The notes: generated from the sequence alone by a model not told the origin. A DNA stretch of 23,208 bases from Candidatus Eiseniibacteriota bacterium (GCA_029569475.1 JAKQSZ010000011.1:1-23208); one strand, 5' to 3'. Counted from the first letter of the stretch, positions 7,990-16,454 are shown. Made by a program: numbers and translations.

Positions 7990-8140
7990 CCGAGAGGGCT
8001 AGCCGGCAGGGACGCTCGCGAGGGACGCGGGCGCAATCGCCGGAGAACCAGGCCAGGGGAGGCCGTGAGGCCGACGCGCCGGCCGCAAGGCGCGATGACC
8101 TCCGTCCGCTGACCGGAAACCGCGGGAGGGTGAGTCGAGC

Positions 8141-8725
8141 ATGTCGCTGGTACCGTTTGTGGTGGAGCAGACCGGGCGCGGGGAGAGAGCGTACGACATC
8201 TTCTCCCGCCTGCTCCGGGACCGGATCATCTTCGTCGGATCGGTCATCGACGACATCGTGGCCAACCTGGTGATCGCCCAGCTGCTGTTCCTCGAGGCGG
8301 AGGATCCGGAGAGGGACATCAGTCTCTACATCAACTCCCCCGGGGGAATCGTCTCCGCCGGCCTGGCCATCTATGACACGATGGAGTTCATCAAGCCGGA
8401 CGTGGCCACCATCTGCATGGGGCAGGCCGCCTCGATGGCGGCGGTCCTGTTGGCCGCCGGGGCCAAGGGCAAGCGGTCGACGCTGCCGCACAGCCGGATC
8501 ATGATTCATCAACCGATGGGAGGGAGTCGCGGCCAGGCCTCCGACATGTACATCTACACGAGGGAGATCCTCACCCTTCGGGAGCGGATGGCCGAGATCC
8601 TCTCGCGGCACACCGGGCAGAGCCTGGAGCGCATTCGCAAGGACACGGATCGCAACTTCTTCATGTCGGCCGAGGAGTCCAAGGAGTACGGCCTGGTGGA
8701 CGATGTGATCCACAAGAAGCACTGA
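8141..8725 (+). CDS. clpP: ATP-dependent Clp protease proteolytic subunit
   Basis: The product has 194 residues from an ATG at 8141 after GGGAGGGTGAG. The ClpP fold is clear: '[16 protein letters not shown]', '[18 protein letters not shown]' (handle and oxyanion region), '[14 protein letters not shown]' with nucleophile Ser98, and 'MIHQPMGG' with His123. At the third triad position the sequence is D-T-D-R-N-F-F-M-S. The residue aligned with the catalytic Asp of E. coli (DTERD) and B. subtilis (DTDRD) is Asn172 (codon AAC). A Ser-His-Asn triad is known from Listeria ClpP1 and usually goes with altered activity or dependence on a partner. There is no propeptide. It forms the tetradecameric chamber fed by ClpX, encoded 143 bp downstream. 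Confidence 0.97.
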   Translation: MSLVPFVVEQTGRGERAYDIFSRLLRDRIIFVGSVIDDIVANLVIAQLLFLEAEDPERDISLYINSPGGIVSAGLAIYDTMEFIKPDVATICMGQAASMAAVLLAAGAKGKRSTLPHSRIMIHQPMGGSRGQASDMYIYTREILTLRERMAEILSRHTGQSLERIRKDTDRNFFMSAEESKEYGLVDDVIHKKH

Positions 8726-8758
8726 CGAGAACTTCAGATGCCGCCCGAGATTCCGAAG

Positions 8759-8764
8759 TATACT
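8759..8764 (+). promoter_or_regulatory. candidate -10 for clpX
   Basis: TATACT lies in the clpP-clpX gap, 105 bp before the clpX ATG. The region 17-20 bp upstream (TTCAGATGC) is a weak -35. It would allow clpX transcription apart from clpP. Confidence 0.35.
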
Positions 8765-8790
8765 GAGGAAGGAAGGTCGGACCGCCGGGG

Positions 8791-8812
8791 CGACGCCGGG
8801 AGCCGGGCGTCG
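8791..8812 (+). repeat. 7-bp hairpin in the clpX leader
   Basis: CGACGCC (8791-8797) and GGCGTCG (8806-8812) pair perfectly around an 8-nt loop. It lies downstream of the candidate clpX -10 and upstream of its SD, so it would be in the mRNA leader. No T-run follows. Confidence 0.4.
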
Positions 8813-8868
8813 AAAGAGCCCGGGGTGGAAGTGACTGCACTGCAGCCGTTCTCGCGCAAGGAGTCGAT

Positions 8869-10122
8869 ATGAAGAAGCGCGTCAGCTCGCCGCACCCGAT
8901 CCGCTGCTCCTTTTGCGGACGAGGGCAGGAAGAAGTCGCCCGGCTGGTCTCGGGCCCTTCGGTCTATATCTGCAGCGAGTGCGTGCGCCTCTGCAACGAC
9001 ATCCTCGAGGGGGAGGGTGAGCCGGCCCTTCCCATGAGCAAGGAAAACCTCCCCAAGCCGGCCGAGATCAAGCGGGTCCTCGACGAGTACGTGATCGGGC
9101 AGGATCGCGCCAAGAAGATCCTCTCCGTGTCGGTCTACAACCACTACAAGCGCATCAACCAGCCGGCGACCATCCCGGGCGACGTGGAACTGGAGAAGGG
9201 CAACATCCTCCTCATCGGTCCCACCGGCAGCGGCAAGACCCTGCTGGCCCGAACCCTCTCCCGGTTCCTCAAGGTCCCGTTCGCCATGATCGATGCCACC
9301 TGCCTGACCGAGGCGGGTTACGTGGGCGAGGATGTCGAGAACATCCTGGTCCGGCTGCTCCAGGCGGCGGACTTCAACCTGGTGGCGGCCGAGCACGGCA
9401 TCGTCTACGTGGACGAAATCGACAAGATCTCGCGCAAGAGCGAGAACCCCTCCATCACCCGGGACGTCTCGGGCGAGGGGGTGCAGCAAGCCCTGCTGAA
9501 GATCCTGGAAGGGACGGTGGCCAACGTCCCGCCCCAGGGGGGACGCAAGCATCCCCAGCAGAAGTACATCGAGGTCAATTCCAAGGACATCCTCTTCATC
9601 TGCGGCGGCGCCTTCGAGGGGATCGAGAAGATCGTCGAGCGGCGCATCGGCAAGAAGTCGATCGGCTTTGGCGCCGAGGCGAAATCGCGCCAGGAATATG
9701 GTCTCGGAGAGCTGTACGCCCAGGTGGAGCCGGAGGACCTCCTCCGCTACGGGCTCATTCCCGAACTGGTCGGCCGGCTGCCGGTCGTCGCCTCTCTCGC
9801 CGATCTCGACGAGGGGGCGCTCATGAGCATCCTCACCCAGCCGAAGAACGCGATCATCAAGCAGTACCAGAAGTTCTTCGAGATGGAGAACGTCCGCCTG
9901 GAGTTCACCGATGAGGCGCTCCGCGCGGTCGTGCACATCGCCATCCGCAGGAAGACCGGTGCCCGCGGTCTGCGCGCGGTCATCGAGGACGCGATGCTGA
10001 ACATCATGTACGATCTTCCATCCAGGAAGGATGTGGAGGCCTGCATCGTCGGGGAAGAGGTCATCACGCGGGGCGAGCCCCCCACGATCCTCTTCCGGGA
10101 ACGAACCAAGAAAGAGGCCTGA
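8869..10122 (+). CDS. clpX: ATP-dependent Clp protease ATP-binding subunit ClpX
   Basis: The product has 417 residues from an ATG at 8869 with SD AAGGAG. The N-terminal zinc-binding domain has Cys13, Cys16, Cys35 and Cys38. The AAA+ module shows Walker A GPTGSGKT (117-124), pore-1 loop GYVG (150-153), Walker B 'IVYVDEID' (178-185), the RKH loop 'GGRKHPQ' (226-228), the ClpP-docking IGF loop (265-267) and the sensor-2 'GARGLR'. All elements for substrate unfolding, translocation and ClpP docking are intact. The intact IGF loop means it can dock a ClpP, despite the altered triad of the neighbouring ClpP. A strong hairpin separates it from lon. Confidence 0.98.
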   Translation: MKKRVSSPHPIRCSFCGRGQEEVARLVSGPSVYICSECVRLCNDILEGEGEPALPMSKENLPKPAEIKRVLDEYVIGQDRAKKILSVSVYNHYKRINQPATIPGDVELEKGNILLIGPTGSGKTLLARTLSRFLKVPFAMIDATCLTEAGYVGEDVENILVRLLQAADFNLVAAEHGIVYVDEIDKISRKSENPSITRDVSGEGVQQALLKILEGTVANVPPQGGRKHPQQKYIEVNSKDILFICGGAFEGIEKIVERRIGKKSIGFGAEAKSRQEYGLGELYAQVEPEDLLRYGLIPELVGRLPVVASLADLDEGALMSILTQPKNAIIKQYQKFFEMENVRLEFTDEALRAVVHIAIRRKTGARGLRAVIEDAMLNIMYDLPSRKDVEACIVGEEVITRGEPPTILFRERTKKEA

Positions 10123-10131
10123 TCGGCGGTA

Positions 10132-10168
10132 CGCCCGCGTGGACGCGCCCGGCGTCCGGACGCGGGCG
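10132..10168 (+). terminator. long hairpin between clpX and lon
   Basis: CGCCCGCGT (10132-10140) pairs with ACGCGGGCG (10160-10168). Inside it GGACG pairs with CGTCC around a 7-nt loop, with only a 2-nt bulge: 14 base pairs, nearly all G-C. It begins 10 bp after the clpX stop and ends 33 bp before the lon start. There is no U-tract, so it may be a partial terminator, an RNase barrier or a translation control element rather than an intrinsic terminator. Confidence 0.55.
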
Positions 10169-10200
10169 GATCCCTGGTTCCCCTGGAGAGGAATGTCGGC

Positions 10201-12927
10201 ATGAGTATGTCCTGCCGAAACGGCGGCCGCGCCCTGCGTCTCACCAGCCCGCTCCCCCTTCTTCCGCTGCGCGACGTGATCGTCTACCCCGGCGCGGTGC
10301 TGCCGCTCTTTATCGGCCGGCCGGCCTCGGTCGCGGCGATCCACCGGGCCAGCGGAGGGCGAAAGCTCCTCTTCGCCGCCGGGCAGAAGCAGCCCGAAAC
10401 ATCCGAGCCTCGGCGGGAGGACCTGCACAACATCGGCGTCGTCTGCCGCCTGCGGCAGTGGCTGCGCCTGCCTGACGGCACCATGCGCGTGGTCATCGAG
10501 GGGCTCTTCCGCGGGACCACGCTGGAACTGCTGGAGACCGAGGAGTACCGGGAAGTCCGCGTCGAGGCCGGTCCGCCGGAGGGGCGCGCCACCGGATCCG
10601 AGCAGGCGTTGCTGGAAGAGGTGCGCTCGGGCTTCGTGGAACTGGCCCGTTCGCGGCGCGATGTCGGCGGCGAGATGGCCGTCGGCGATCTCGGGCTCGA
10701 CGACCCGGTGGCGCTGGCCTACCGGATCGCCTCCGGCCTGCGCATGCCGCTGGCCGACCGCCAGCGGGTCCTCGAAGCGGCCGCCCTCGACGATCGGCTG
10801 CGGATCCTCCGTGATCAGATCGCGGCCCAGCTCCGCAAGGCGCGGGCGGAGGACAGCCCGGGCCGGCGTCGCCGCGGCGCCCACGCCGATCTCCGGCAGG
10901 AGGGGTCGGTCCCCGCGCCCGCCGCGGCTGAAGACGACGGTGCATCCGAGATCGCCGGCTACCGCGCCTGGCTCGGTGAGGCCCGCCTCCCGAAGCCGGT
11001 CCACGCCCGCTTCTCCCAGGAAGTCGACCGGCTCTCCAAGATGGCTCCGATCTCGCCGGAAGCGGCGGTCATCCGCGGCTACCTGGAGGTGCTGCAAACC
11101 TTGCCGTGGACGCGTCGAACACGCGACCGGCAGAACCTGGCCGAGGCGGAGTCGATCCTGGAGGCCGATCACTACGGCCTGCGCCCCGTCAAGGACCGCA
11201 TCCTGGAAATGATCGCGATCCTGCTGCTGGCGGGCCGGGCCAAAGGGCCGATTCTCTGCCTGGTCGGTCCGCCGGGCGTCGGCAAGACCTCGCTGGGGCG
11301 CAGCATCGCGCGGGCCTTGGGGCGGCGGTTCGCCCGTATTGCCCTGGGGGGCGTCCGCGACGAGGCCGAGATCCGCGGACATCGCCGCACCTATGTCGGC
11401 GCGATGCCGGGCCGCGTGCTCCAGGCGATGCGGCGCACGCGCTCGGTCAACCCCGTCATCCTCCTCGACGAGGTCGACAAGATGGGCCAGGACTTCCGCG
11501 GCGACCCGGCGGCCGCCCTTCTCGAGGTGCTGGATCCCGAGCAGAACGCGAGCTTCTGCGACCACTACCTGGAACTGGAGTACGACCTCTCCAAGGCCCT
11601 CTTCATCACCACGGCCAATCGAGAGTCGGGCATTCCCCCGGCGCTTCTGGACCGGATGGAGATCCTGCGCCTGCCCGGCTACCTCGACGCGGAGAAGGAA
11701 GCGATCGCGGAGCGTTACCTGCTGCCGAAGCAGGTGGAGGCCTGCGGACTGCCGGAGGGCGCCCTCGCGATGGACCGTGAGGCGCTGCGCCGCATCATCC
11801 GTGAGTACACCTGCGAGGCGGGAGTCCGCGGCCTGGAGCGCCAGATCGCCGCGGTCTGCCGCAAGCAGGCGCGGCGGATCGTGCAGGCGCGCGATGCCGG
11901 GCGCGCGGCCCTCGAGTCAGGCGCAGGCGTGGCCTCGACAATCGTGCAGGCACGCGATGCCGGGCGCGCGGCCCTCGAGTCAGGCGCAGGCATGGCCTCG
12001 ACAACGGCGCCGGTACGGTCCTCGACGCCGGGCGCTTCTCCCGCGCCGTCCGGAGTCTTGCCCGGTCTCACGCCGCGGCATGCCGATGCTTCCGCTTGCG
12101 GGATGTCCGGGACCGGGCCCACGCCGGGGATCCGTATCGAGCGTTCCGATGTCGATTCCATCCTGGGCGCCGCGCCCTTTCCCGAACAGGCTCCGCGCCG
12201 CCGCGACCGGGTCGGGATCGCCACCGGGCTGGCGTGGAGCGAGAGCGGCGGGAGCATCCTGGAGATCGAGGTGGATGTGCTGCCGGGGCGGGGCAAGCTC
12301 CTGCTGACCGGCCGCCTCGGCCGGGTCATGCGCGAGTCCGCCCAGACAGCCCTCTCCTGCGTCAGGTCGCGTTGCCGGGAGATCGGCCTCGACCCCGACT
12401 TCTACCGGGAGGTGGACATCCACGTCCATGTCCCCTCCGGGCAAGTCCCGAAGGACGGCCCGTCGGCCGGCTGCGCCATCTTCCTGGCGATGGTCTCCGC
12501 GCTGACCGGGATTCCGACTCGGACCGGGGTGGCCCTTACCGGGGAACTGACCCTGCGCGGGCAGGTGCTGCCGATCGGCGGCCTGGCGGAGAAGGGTGGG
12601 GCAGCGGTCAGGGCAGGCCTGCGCCGCGTCCTCATCCCGGACCACAACCGCCGGGCGGCGGAGGAACTGCCGGCCGAACTGCGCCAGGCCATCCGCTTCA
12701 CTCCGGTCGCCACGGCCGACGAAGTGCTGGCGCAAGGGCTTCCTCGCCCGCGGCTGAATCACCGTGCAACCTCGCGAGAGGTGGGTTATCATGGCGGCTT
12801 GTGTCTGACGGGGCGCGAGGCCGCAATGCGCGCCTCGATGACTCGCCGTCAGGCCGAGGCCGGGCAGGAGGGGCGCGAGGAGAGCCATGCCAGTCACCGT
12901 ATTGATCGGGTGTCAGTGGGGCGATGA
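10201..12927 (+). CDS. lon: ATP-dependent Lon protease with a repeat-containing linker and C-terminal tail
   Basis: The product has 908 residues (E. coli Lon 784) from the ATG at 10201, after GAGAGGAA; a second ATG two codons on is possible. Domains: LonN ('LPLLPLRDVIVYPGAVLPLFIGRP', about 18-41), helical region, AAA+ with Walker A GPPGVGKT (356-363) and Walker B 'ILLDEVDKMGQDFRGDPAAALLEVLDPEQN', then the S16 protease domain. The catalytic dyad is present: Ser755 in 'PKDGPSAG' and Lys798 in 'GGLAEKGG', 43 residues apart as in E. coli. The extra length has two sources. One is a low-complexity Ala/Gly/Ser/Pro insert at about 560-643, at the AAA+/protease junction, starting with a perfect-frame 21-residue tandem duplication. 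The other is a tail of about 55 residues after the normal end ('TADEVLAQGL'), whose last 41 bp overlap purA. It should degrade misfolded and regulatory proteins in the cytosol. Confidence 0.95.
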   Translation: MSMSCRNGGRALRLTSPLPLLPLRDVIVYPGAVLPLFIGRPASVAAIHRASGGRKLLFAAGQKQPETSEPRREDLHNIGVVCRLRQWLRLPDGTMRVVIEGLFRGTTLELLETEEYREVRVEAGPPEGRATGSEQALLEEVRSGFVELARSRRDVGGEMAVGDLGLDDPVALAYRIASGLRMPLADRQRVLEAAALDDRLRILRDQIAAQLRKARAEDSPGRRRRGAHADLRQEGSVPAPAAAEDDGASEIAGYRAWLGEARLPKPVHARFSQEVDRLSKMAPISPEAAVIRGYLEVLQTLPWTRRTRDRQNLAEAESILEADHYGLRPVKDRILEMIAILLLAGRAKGPILCLVGPPGVGKTSLGRSIARALGRRFARIALGGVRDEAEIRGHRRTYVGAMPGRVLQAMRRTRSVNPVILLDEVDKMGQDFRGDPAAALLEVLDPEQNASFCDHYLELEYDLSKALFITTANRESGIPPALLDRMEILRLPGYLDAEKEAIAERYLLPKQVEACGLPEGALAMDREALRRIIREYTCEAGVRGLERQIAAVCRKQARRIVQARDAGRAALESGAGVASTIVQARDAGRAALESGAGMASTTAPVRSSTPGASPAPSGVLPGLTPRHADASACGMSGTGPTPGIRIERSDVDSILGAAPFPEQAPRRRDRVGIATGLAWSESGGSILEIEVDVLPGRGKLLLTGRLGRVMRESAQTALSCVRSRCREIGLDPDFYREVDIHVHVPSGQVPKDGPSAGCAIFLAMVSALTGIPTRTGVALTGELTLRGQVLPIGGLAEKGGAAVRAGLRRVLIPDHNRRAAEELPAELRQAIRFTPVATADEVLAQGLPRPRLNHRATSREVGYHGGLCLTGREAAMRASMTRRQAEAGQEGREESHASHRIDRVSVGR
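11878..12003 (+). repeat. 63-bp tandem duplication inside lon
   Basis: Unit 1 is 11878-11940 and unit 2 is 11941-12003. They match at 61 of 63 bases, and both differences are G/A. The period is 21 codons, so Lon gains residues 560-580 and 581-601 (IVQARDAGRAALESG... twice) without a frameshift. The one non-silent change is Val to Met. Confidence 0.97.
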
Positions 12928-14188
12928 AGGCAAGGGGAGGGTGGCGGACCTGCTCTCCCGGCGGATGGATTGGGTGGCCCGTTTTGGCGGCGGGCACAAC
13001 GCGGGACATACCGTCTTTCTTGGACGGCAGCGTTACGTGCTGCACCTGATCCCGTGCGGCATCCTGCAGAAGCAACCTCGTTGCATCATCGGTAACGGGA
13101 CCGTGATCGACCCGGACTACCTGATCCAGGAGATGGACGCCCTGCAATCTCGCGGCATCTCCATGGAGGGACGCCTCTTCATCTCCGAGAGCGCGCAGGT
13201 CATCATGCCCTATCACCGGTGGCTGGAGTCCCTCGAAGGGCAGGACCAGCGCATCGGAACCACCCGCCGCGGCATCGGCCCGGCCTACATGGACAAGGTC
13301 GGACGTAGCGGGCTGCGCATGTTCGAGCTGGCGGGCGCGCAACTGCGGGCCCGCCTGGAGGCCCGCGTGGCCGACGTGGCCGGCCGCTTCCGCGGGGCGG
13401 GACAGCCGGTGCCCGAGCCACTGGACCGGGCGGTCGAGGACTGGACGCGCAAGTACGCCGCCATCGGCCAGCGCCTGGCGGGCTACCTCGCGGACACGAC
13501 CGATCTCCTGCACGCGGCGCTCGTGCGCAACGAGCGGATCCTCTGCGAGGGCGCTCAAGGAACTTTCCTGGACGTGGACCATGGGACCTATCCGTTCGTG
13601 ACATCTTCTTCCACCGTCTCCGGGGGGGCCTCGACCGGCCTGGGTCTGCCCCCGGCGGTCCTCAAGACGGTCGTTGGAGTGTGCAAGGCCTACACGACCC
13701 GCGTCGGCGAGGGACCTTTCCCCACGGAACTGAGCGGGGACGAAGCGGAGTCGCTGCGTGAGCGCGGCGGTGAGTACGGCGCCACGACCGGGCGTCCGCG
13801 GCGGGTCGGCTGGCTCGACCTCGTGCAACTCCGGCAGGCGGTCCGCCTGAACGGCACGACCTCGCTCTTCCTCACCAAGCTCGACATCCTCACCGGCATC
13901 GATCCGATCCGCGTCTGTGTCGGATATGACACGCCGGATGGCCCGCTGGATCGCATGGTGGCCGATGCGGACCGGGTGGCGCTCTGCCGACCGCGTTACG
14001 AAACGTTGCCCGGATGGAGTGAGCCGCTCGAGCAGGTGCGCCGATTCGAGAGCCTGCCCGCGCAAGCCAGGTCCTACATCGAGCGCGTCGAGGCGGAGGC
14101 CGGATGCCGGGTCGACATGGTCTCGGTAGGTTCAGGGCGCGGGTCGGTCATCCGGCTGCCGCGGCGCTCTCGGACCGCTACGACGTAG
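12887..14188 (+). CDS. purA: adenylosuccinate synthetase
   Basis: The product has 433 residues. The ATG at 12887 lies inside the lon 3' end (41-bp overlap, different frame) and follows GAGGAG. It makes adenylosuccinate from IMP, aspartate and GTP, the committed step to AMP. Key residues are all present: the P-loop 'QWGDEGKGR' with Asp13, 'GGGHNAGHTV' with His41 (same numbers as E. coli), 'GNGTVIDP', 'IGTTRRGIGPAYMDKVGRSGLRM' (IMP site), 'CEGAQGTFLDVDHGTYPFVTSS', 'CKAYTTRVGEGPFPTE', the substrate loop 'GATTGRPRRVGWLDL' and the guanine-recognition 'TKLDILTG'. The C-terminal ten residues (LPRRSRTATT) go past the normal end. It may be co-transcribed with lon, or have its own promoter in the lon tail. 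Confidence 0.98.
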   Translation: MPVTVLIGCQWGDEGKGRVADLLSRRMDWVARFGGGHNAGHTVFLGRQRYVLHLIPCGILQKQPRCIIGNGTVIDPDYLIQEMDALQSRGISMEGRLFISESAQVIMPYHRWLESLEGQDQRIGTTRRGIGPAYMDKVGRSGLRMFELAGAQLRARLEARVADVAGRFRGAGQPVPEPLDRAVEDWTRKYAAIGQRLAGYLADTTDLLHAALVRNERILCEGAQGTFLDVDHGTYPFVTSSSTVSGGASTGLGLPPAVLKTVVGVCKAYTTRVGEGPFPTELSGDEAESLRERGGEYGATTGRPRRVGWLDLVQLRQAVRLNGTTSLFLTKLDILTGIDPIRVCVGYDTPDGPLDRMVADADRVALCRPRYETLPGWSEPLEQVRRFESLPAQARSYIERVEAEAGCRVDMVSVGSGRGSVIRLPRRSRTATT

Positions 14189-14302
14189 CCGCTGTCGGTG
14201 GGGTGGGTGCGGGTCGCGTCCTTCGGGCTCGCCTCATCGGCTCGGTCCCGGACGGTTGACGCCGGACACGCGATTGCGCCCTCCCGACTGTGGGCGAGGC
14301 GG

Positions 14303-14812
14303 TCAAAGGTCAAGCGTTCGGATCACGAGGTAGGTCGCGATGATCAGGCCGATGGCGAGCTTGATCGCTCCGGCGAGGGCGCGGCCGAGGGTTGCGCCCC
14401 ATCCCGCACGCAGACCGGGCGCGAGATGTCTCTGGTGGATCCACTCCGCCAGGATTGCTCCGGCGGCCGAGCCGACGAAGGAGCCGACGATCGTGCCGAC
14501 GACCGGCAGGACCATCGTTCCGGGGATCACCCCCAACAGGCCGCCTACGAGGGCGCCCAGCATTCCCCAACGGGAGGCGCCGTAACGGCGCGCCATCACC
14601 GGTCCGAGAGCCGTCTCGAAGATCTCCCCGGCGGCCACCAGCGCCCCGAGGACGACGAGGGACACCCACCCGACTGCCTGGAAGTCCGTCAAGAACGCGA
14701 CGCCGACCGCCGCGGCCAGAATCAGGAAGTTGCCTCCCATGCCCAGCGGGATGGTGACCAGACCGATCAGAAGAATGAGGTAGAGCGCGAGCTTGATGAG
14801 GAGTGGATCCAA
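14303..14812 (-). CDS. DUF456 family membrane protein
   Basis: The product has 169 residues from a TTG at 14812, preceded by GGGAGA with a 6-nt spacer; no ATG or GTG lies upstream in frame. There are about four hydrophobic segments: residues 4-22, 28-60, a glycine-zipper stretch 'LGALVGGLLGVIPGTMVLPVVGTIVGSFVGSAAGA' and a final 'AIKLAIGLIIATYLVI'. The pattern with E-x-F-E-T after the second segment, then glycine zippers, is that of DUF456, small inner-membrane proteins of unknown role. It converges on purA (114 bp between stops, without a clear terminator) and is divergent from tRNA-Lys. A box reading ATGGTAGCC on its strand at about 14851-14859 could be part of its promoter. Confidence 0.82.
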   Translation of the reverse strand: MDPLLIKLALYLILLIGLVTIPLGMGGNFLILAAAVGVAFLTDFQAVGWVSLVVLGALVAAGEIFETALGPVMARRYGASRWGMLGALVGGLLGVIPGTMVLPVVGTIVGSFVGSAAGAILAEWIHQRHLAPGLRAGWGATLGRALAGAIKLAIGLIIATYLVIRTLDL

Positions 14813-14953
14813 GGCTGATCTCCCGATTGCGGACGTGGTTTTGCGACGGAGGCTACCATCTTGTGGCCCTGCTCTCCACCTCCACTGGTCGTCGGGCGGC
14901 CGGCTCGCTCGCGGTCCGACGGCATGCCGCCGATGAGCGGGACTCCGTTCGGA

Positions 14954-14982
14954 TTGCGCCTCCCGCGGCCGGGCCCTAGAAT
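14954..14982 (+). promoter_or_regulatory. promoter of tRNA-Lys (and probably the ychF-like gene)
   Basis: TTGCGC (14954-14959), a 17-bp spacer and TAGAAT (14977-14982) make a good sigma-70-type promoter. It is placed 8 bp before the first base of the mature tRNA. This is the best-formed promoter in the left two-thirds of the window. Confidence 0.6.
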
Positions 14983-14989
14983 CCTCGTC

Positions 14990-15062
14990 GAGCCGCTAGC
15001 TCAGTCGGTAGAGCACCTGCCTTTTAAGCAGAGGGTCCCGGGTTCGAGTCCCGGGCGGCTCA
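14990..15062 (+). tRNA. tRNA-Lys (anticodon UUU)
   Basis: The 73-nt cloverleaf has acceptor GAGCCGC/GCGGCTC with discriminator A15062. The anticodon loop is CTTTTAA with TTT at 15023-15025, and the T-arm is CCGGG-TTCGAGT-CCCGG. CCA is not encoded (CC then T). Pair 27-43 at the top of the anticodon stem is C-A (15016/15032), a mismatch; the rest pairs normally. The ychF-like gene starts 39 bp downstream. Confidence 0.96.
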
Positions 15063-15101
15063 CCTCGATCCAACCCACACGAACAACTCCGGGAGAGCAG
15101 C

Positions 15102-16181
15102 ATGCGGATCGCCCTGGCGGGCAGGCCCGGATCGGGCAAGTCCGGCCTCTTTGACCTCGTGACCGGCCGCGCGGCGCACGATACCGCGGAGGCGGCCCAC
15201 GGCCTGCGCATCGCGCACGCCGACGTTCCCGACTCTCGGCTGTGGCTGTTGTCCGAGGCCTACAAGCCGAAGAAGACCACTCCAGCGCGGGTGCAGTTCG
15301 ACGACTTCGAGCAGAAGTCCGGACCGGTGTATCCCGCTCTCTCGGCCCCTCGCCGCGAGGCCCTGGCGCAGGCCGATGTGGTCCTGCTCGTGATCGAGCT
15401 CTTCACCGATCCGCCGGAGGCATGGCTGGAGGCAGTGCAGCGGCAATGGCGCGAAGCGACCGAGGAGTACGTCATCCTGGACCTCTCGGTGGTGGAAACG
15501 CGGCTCGAGCGGCTGGCCAAGATGGCCAAGGTGGGCCAGGCAGGGGCCTTCCCCGGGGAGGCGGAACTGCTGCAAAGAGCCAAGGAGACGCTGGAGGAAG
15601 CCAGGCCGCTACGAAGCCTGGACTGGAGCGAAGAGGAGCGGAAACGGGTGCGCGGGTACTCGTTCCTGACCGAGCTACCGATCATTCCGGCCTTCAATGT
15701 CGCCGAGGAGCACCTCTCCGAGGGGCTCGCCCGGGAGGAGGCGCTGCGCGCGGCGGTGGGAGCCGAGGTCGCGGTCGTCTTCTGCGAGCCGGTCGAACGC
15801 CAGATCCTCGAACTTCCCGAGGCCGATCAACGCCCCTTCATGGAGGCCTTCGGGCTGACCGAGTCTTCACTGGCCCGCGTCATCCGAGGAGCCTATGCCG
15901 CCGCCGGCGCGCACTGCTTCTTCACGGTCGGCCCCGACGAGGTTCGCGCCTGGACCATCCGCAAGGGGGCGCTTGCGCCCGAGGCCGCGGGGGTGATCCA
16001 CAGCGACCTGGAGCGCGGCTTCGCCCGCGCCGAGGTGCTGGCCTTCGAGAGCTGGCAGCGGCACGGCTCGCACCAGGCGGCCAAGGAGAAGGGGGAGGTC
16101 CGGCTCGAGGGCAAGGAGTACGAGGTCAAGGACGGGGACATCATCAACATCCGCTCGGGCCTGGCGAAGAGCCGCGGCTAG
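15102..16181 (+). CDS. divergent YchF/OLA1-like P-loop protein with DUF933 (TGS-like) domain
   Basis: The product has 359 residues, near the usual 363 of YchF. The ATG at 15102 has GGGAG upstream. The P-loop G-R-P-G-S-G-K-S is at 7-14. The N-x-x-E signature that marks YchF (ATP rather than GTP preference) appears as N-V-A-E at 199-202. The C-terminal DUF933 is intact: 'CFFTVGPDEVRAWTIRKGALAPEAAGVIHSDLERGF', and near the end 'YEVKDGDIINIRSG'. The switch regions do not fit. The 'ANYPFCTI' region is replaced by a His/Ala-rich stretch (25-40), and 'F-x-D-I-A-G-L-V' by F-D-D-F-E-Q (67-71), so no DxxG remains. True YchF is a translation and stress-associated ATPase that binds ribosomes. This one may bind nucleotide without normal hydrolysis. 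I give no gene symbol because it may be a paralogue. Confidence 0.85.
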   Translation: MRIALAGRPGSGKSGLFDLVTGRAAHDTAEAAHGLRIAHADVPDSRLWLLSEAYKPKKTTPARVQFDDFEQKSGPVYPALSAPRREALAQADVVLLVIELFTDPPEAWLEAVQRQWREATEEYVILDLSVVETRLERLAKMAKVGQAGAFPGEAELLQRAKETLEEARPLRSLDWSEEERKRVRGYSFLTELPIIPAFNVAEEHLSEGLAREEALRAAVGAEVAVVFCEPVERQILELPEADQRPFMEAFGLTESSLARVIRGAYAAAGAHCFFTVGPDEVRAWTIRKGALAPEAAGVIHSDLERGFARAEVLAFESWQRHGSHQAAKEKGEVRLEGKEYEVKDGDIINIRSGLAKSRG

Positions 16182-16454
16182 CCGGCGCCGGGTGGATGGG
16201 CGGCAAACTCTTCCGCCGTCGCGCGATCTGCGCTCCCTCCGTGCAATCGTCCCGATGCCCGCACCCCAATGGCGGCCGCTCGAGTGGGGACGCCCTTCCG
16301 CGCCGTGGGCGGCAAGCGCTCGACCGACAGGCGTTTGACGCCGATAGCGCTTCGAGCAAGCCGATTCTGGGCAGGGCGGGCGCGCGGCCGCGAGCAGGGG
16401 TGGCACCACGATTGAGACAGAGGGCCCTCTGGTCGCCCAACCCGGAGGTGGAAC

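Noticed and set aside
8734..11565. 943-codon minus-strand frame
   Set aside because: Exact antisense of clpX and the first half of lon; composition is a mirror of their codons.
14189..14302. Bidirectional terminator between purA and the DUF456 gene
   Set aside because: No stable hairpin with a T-run is visible in these 114 bp.
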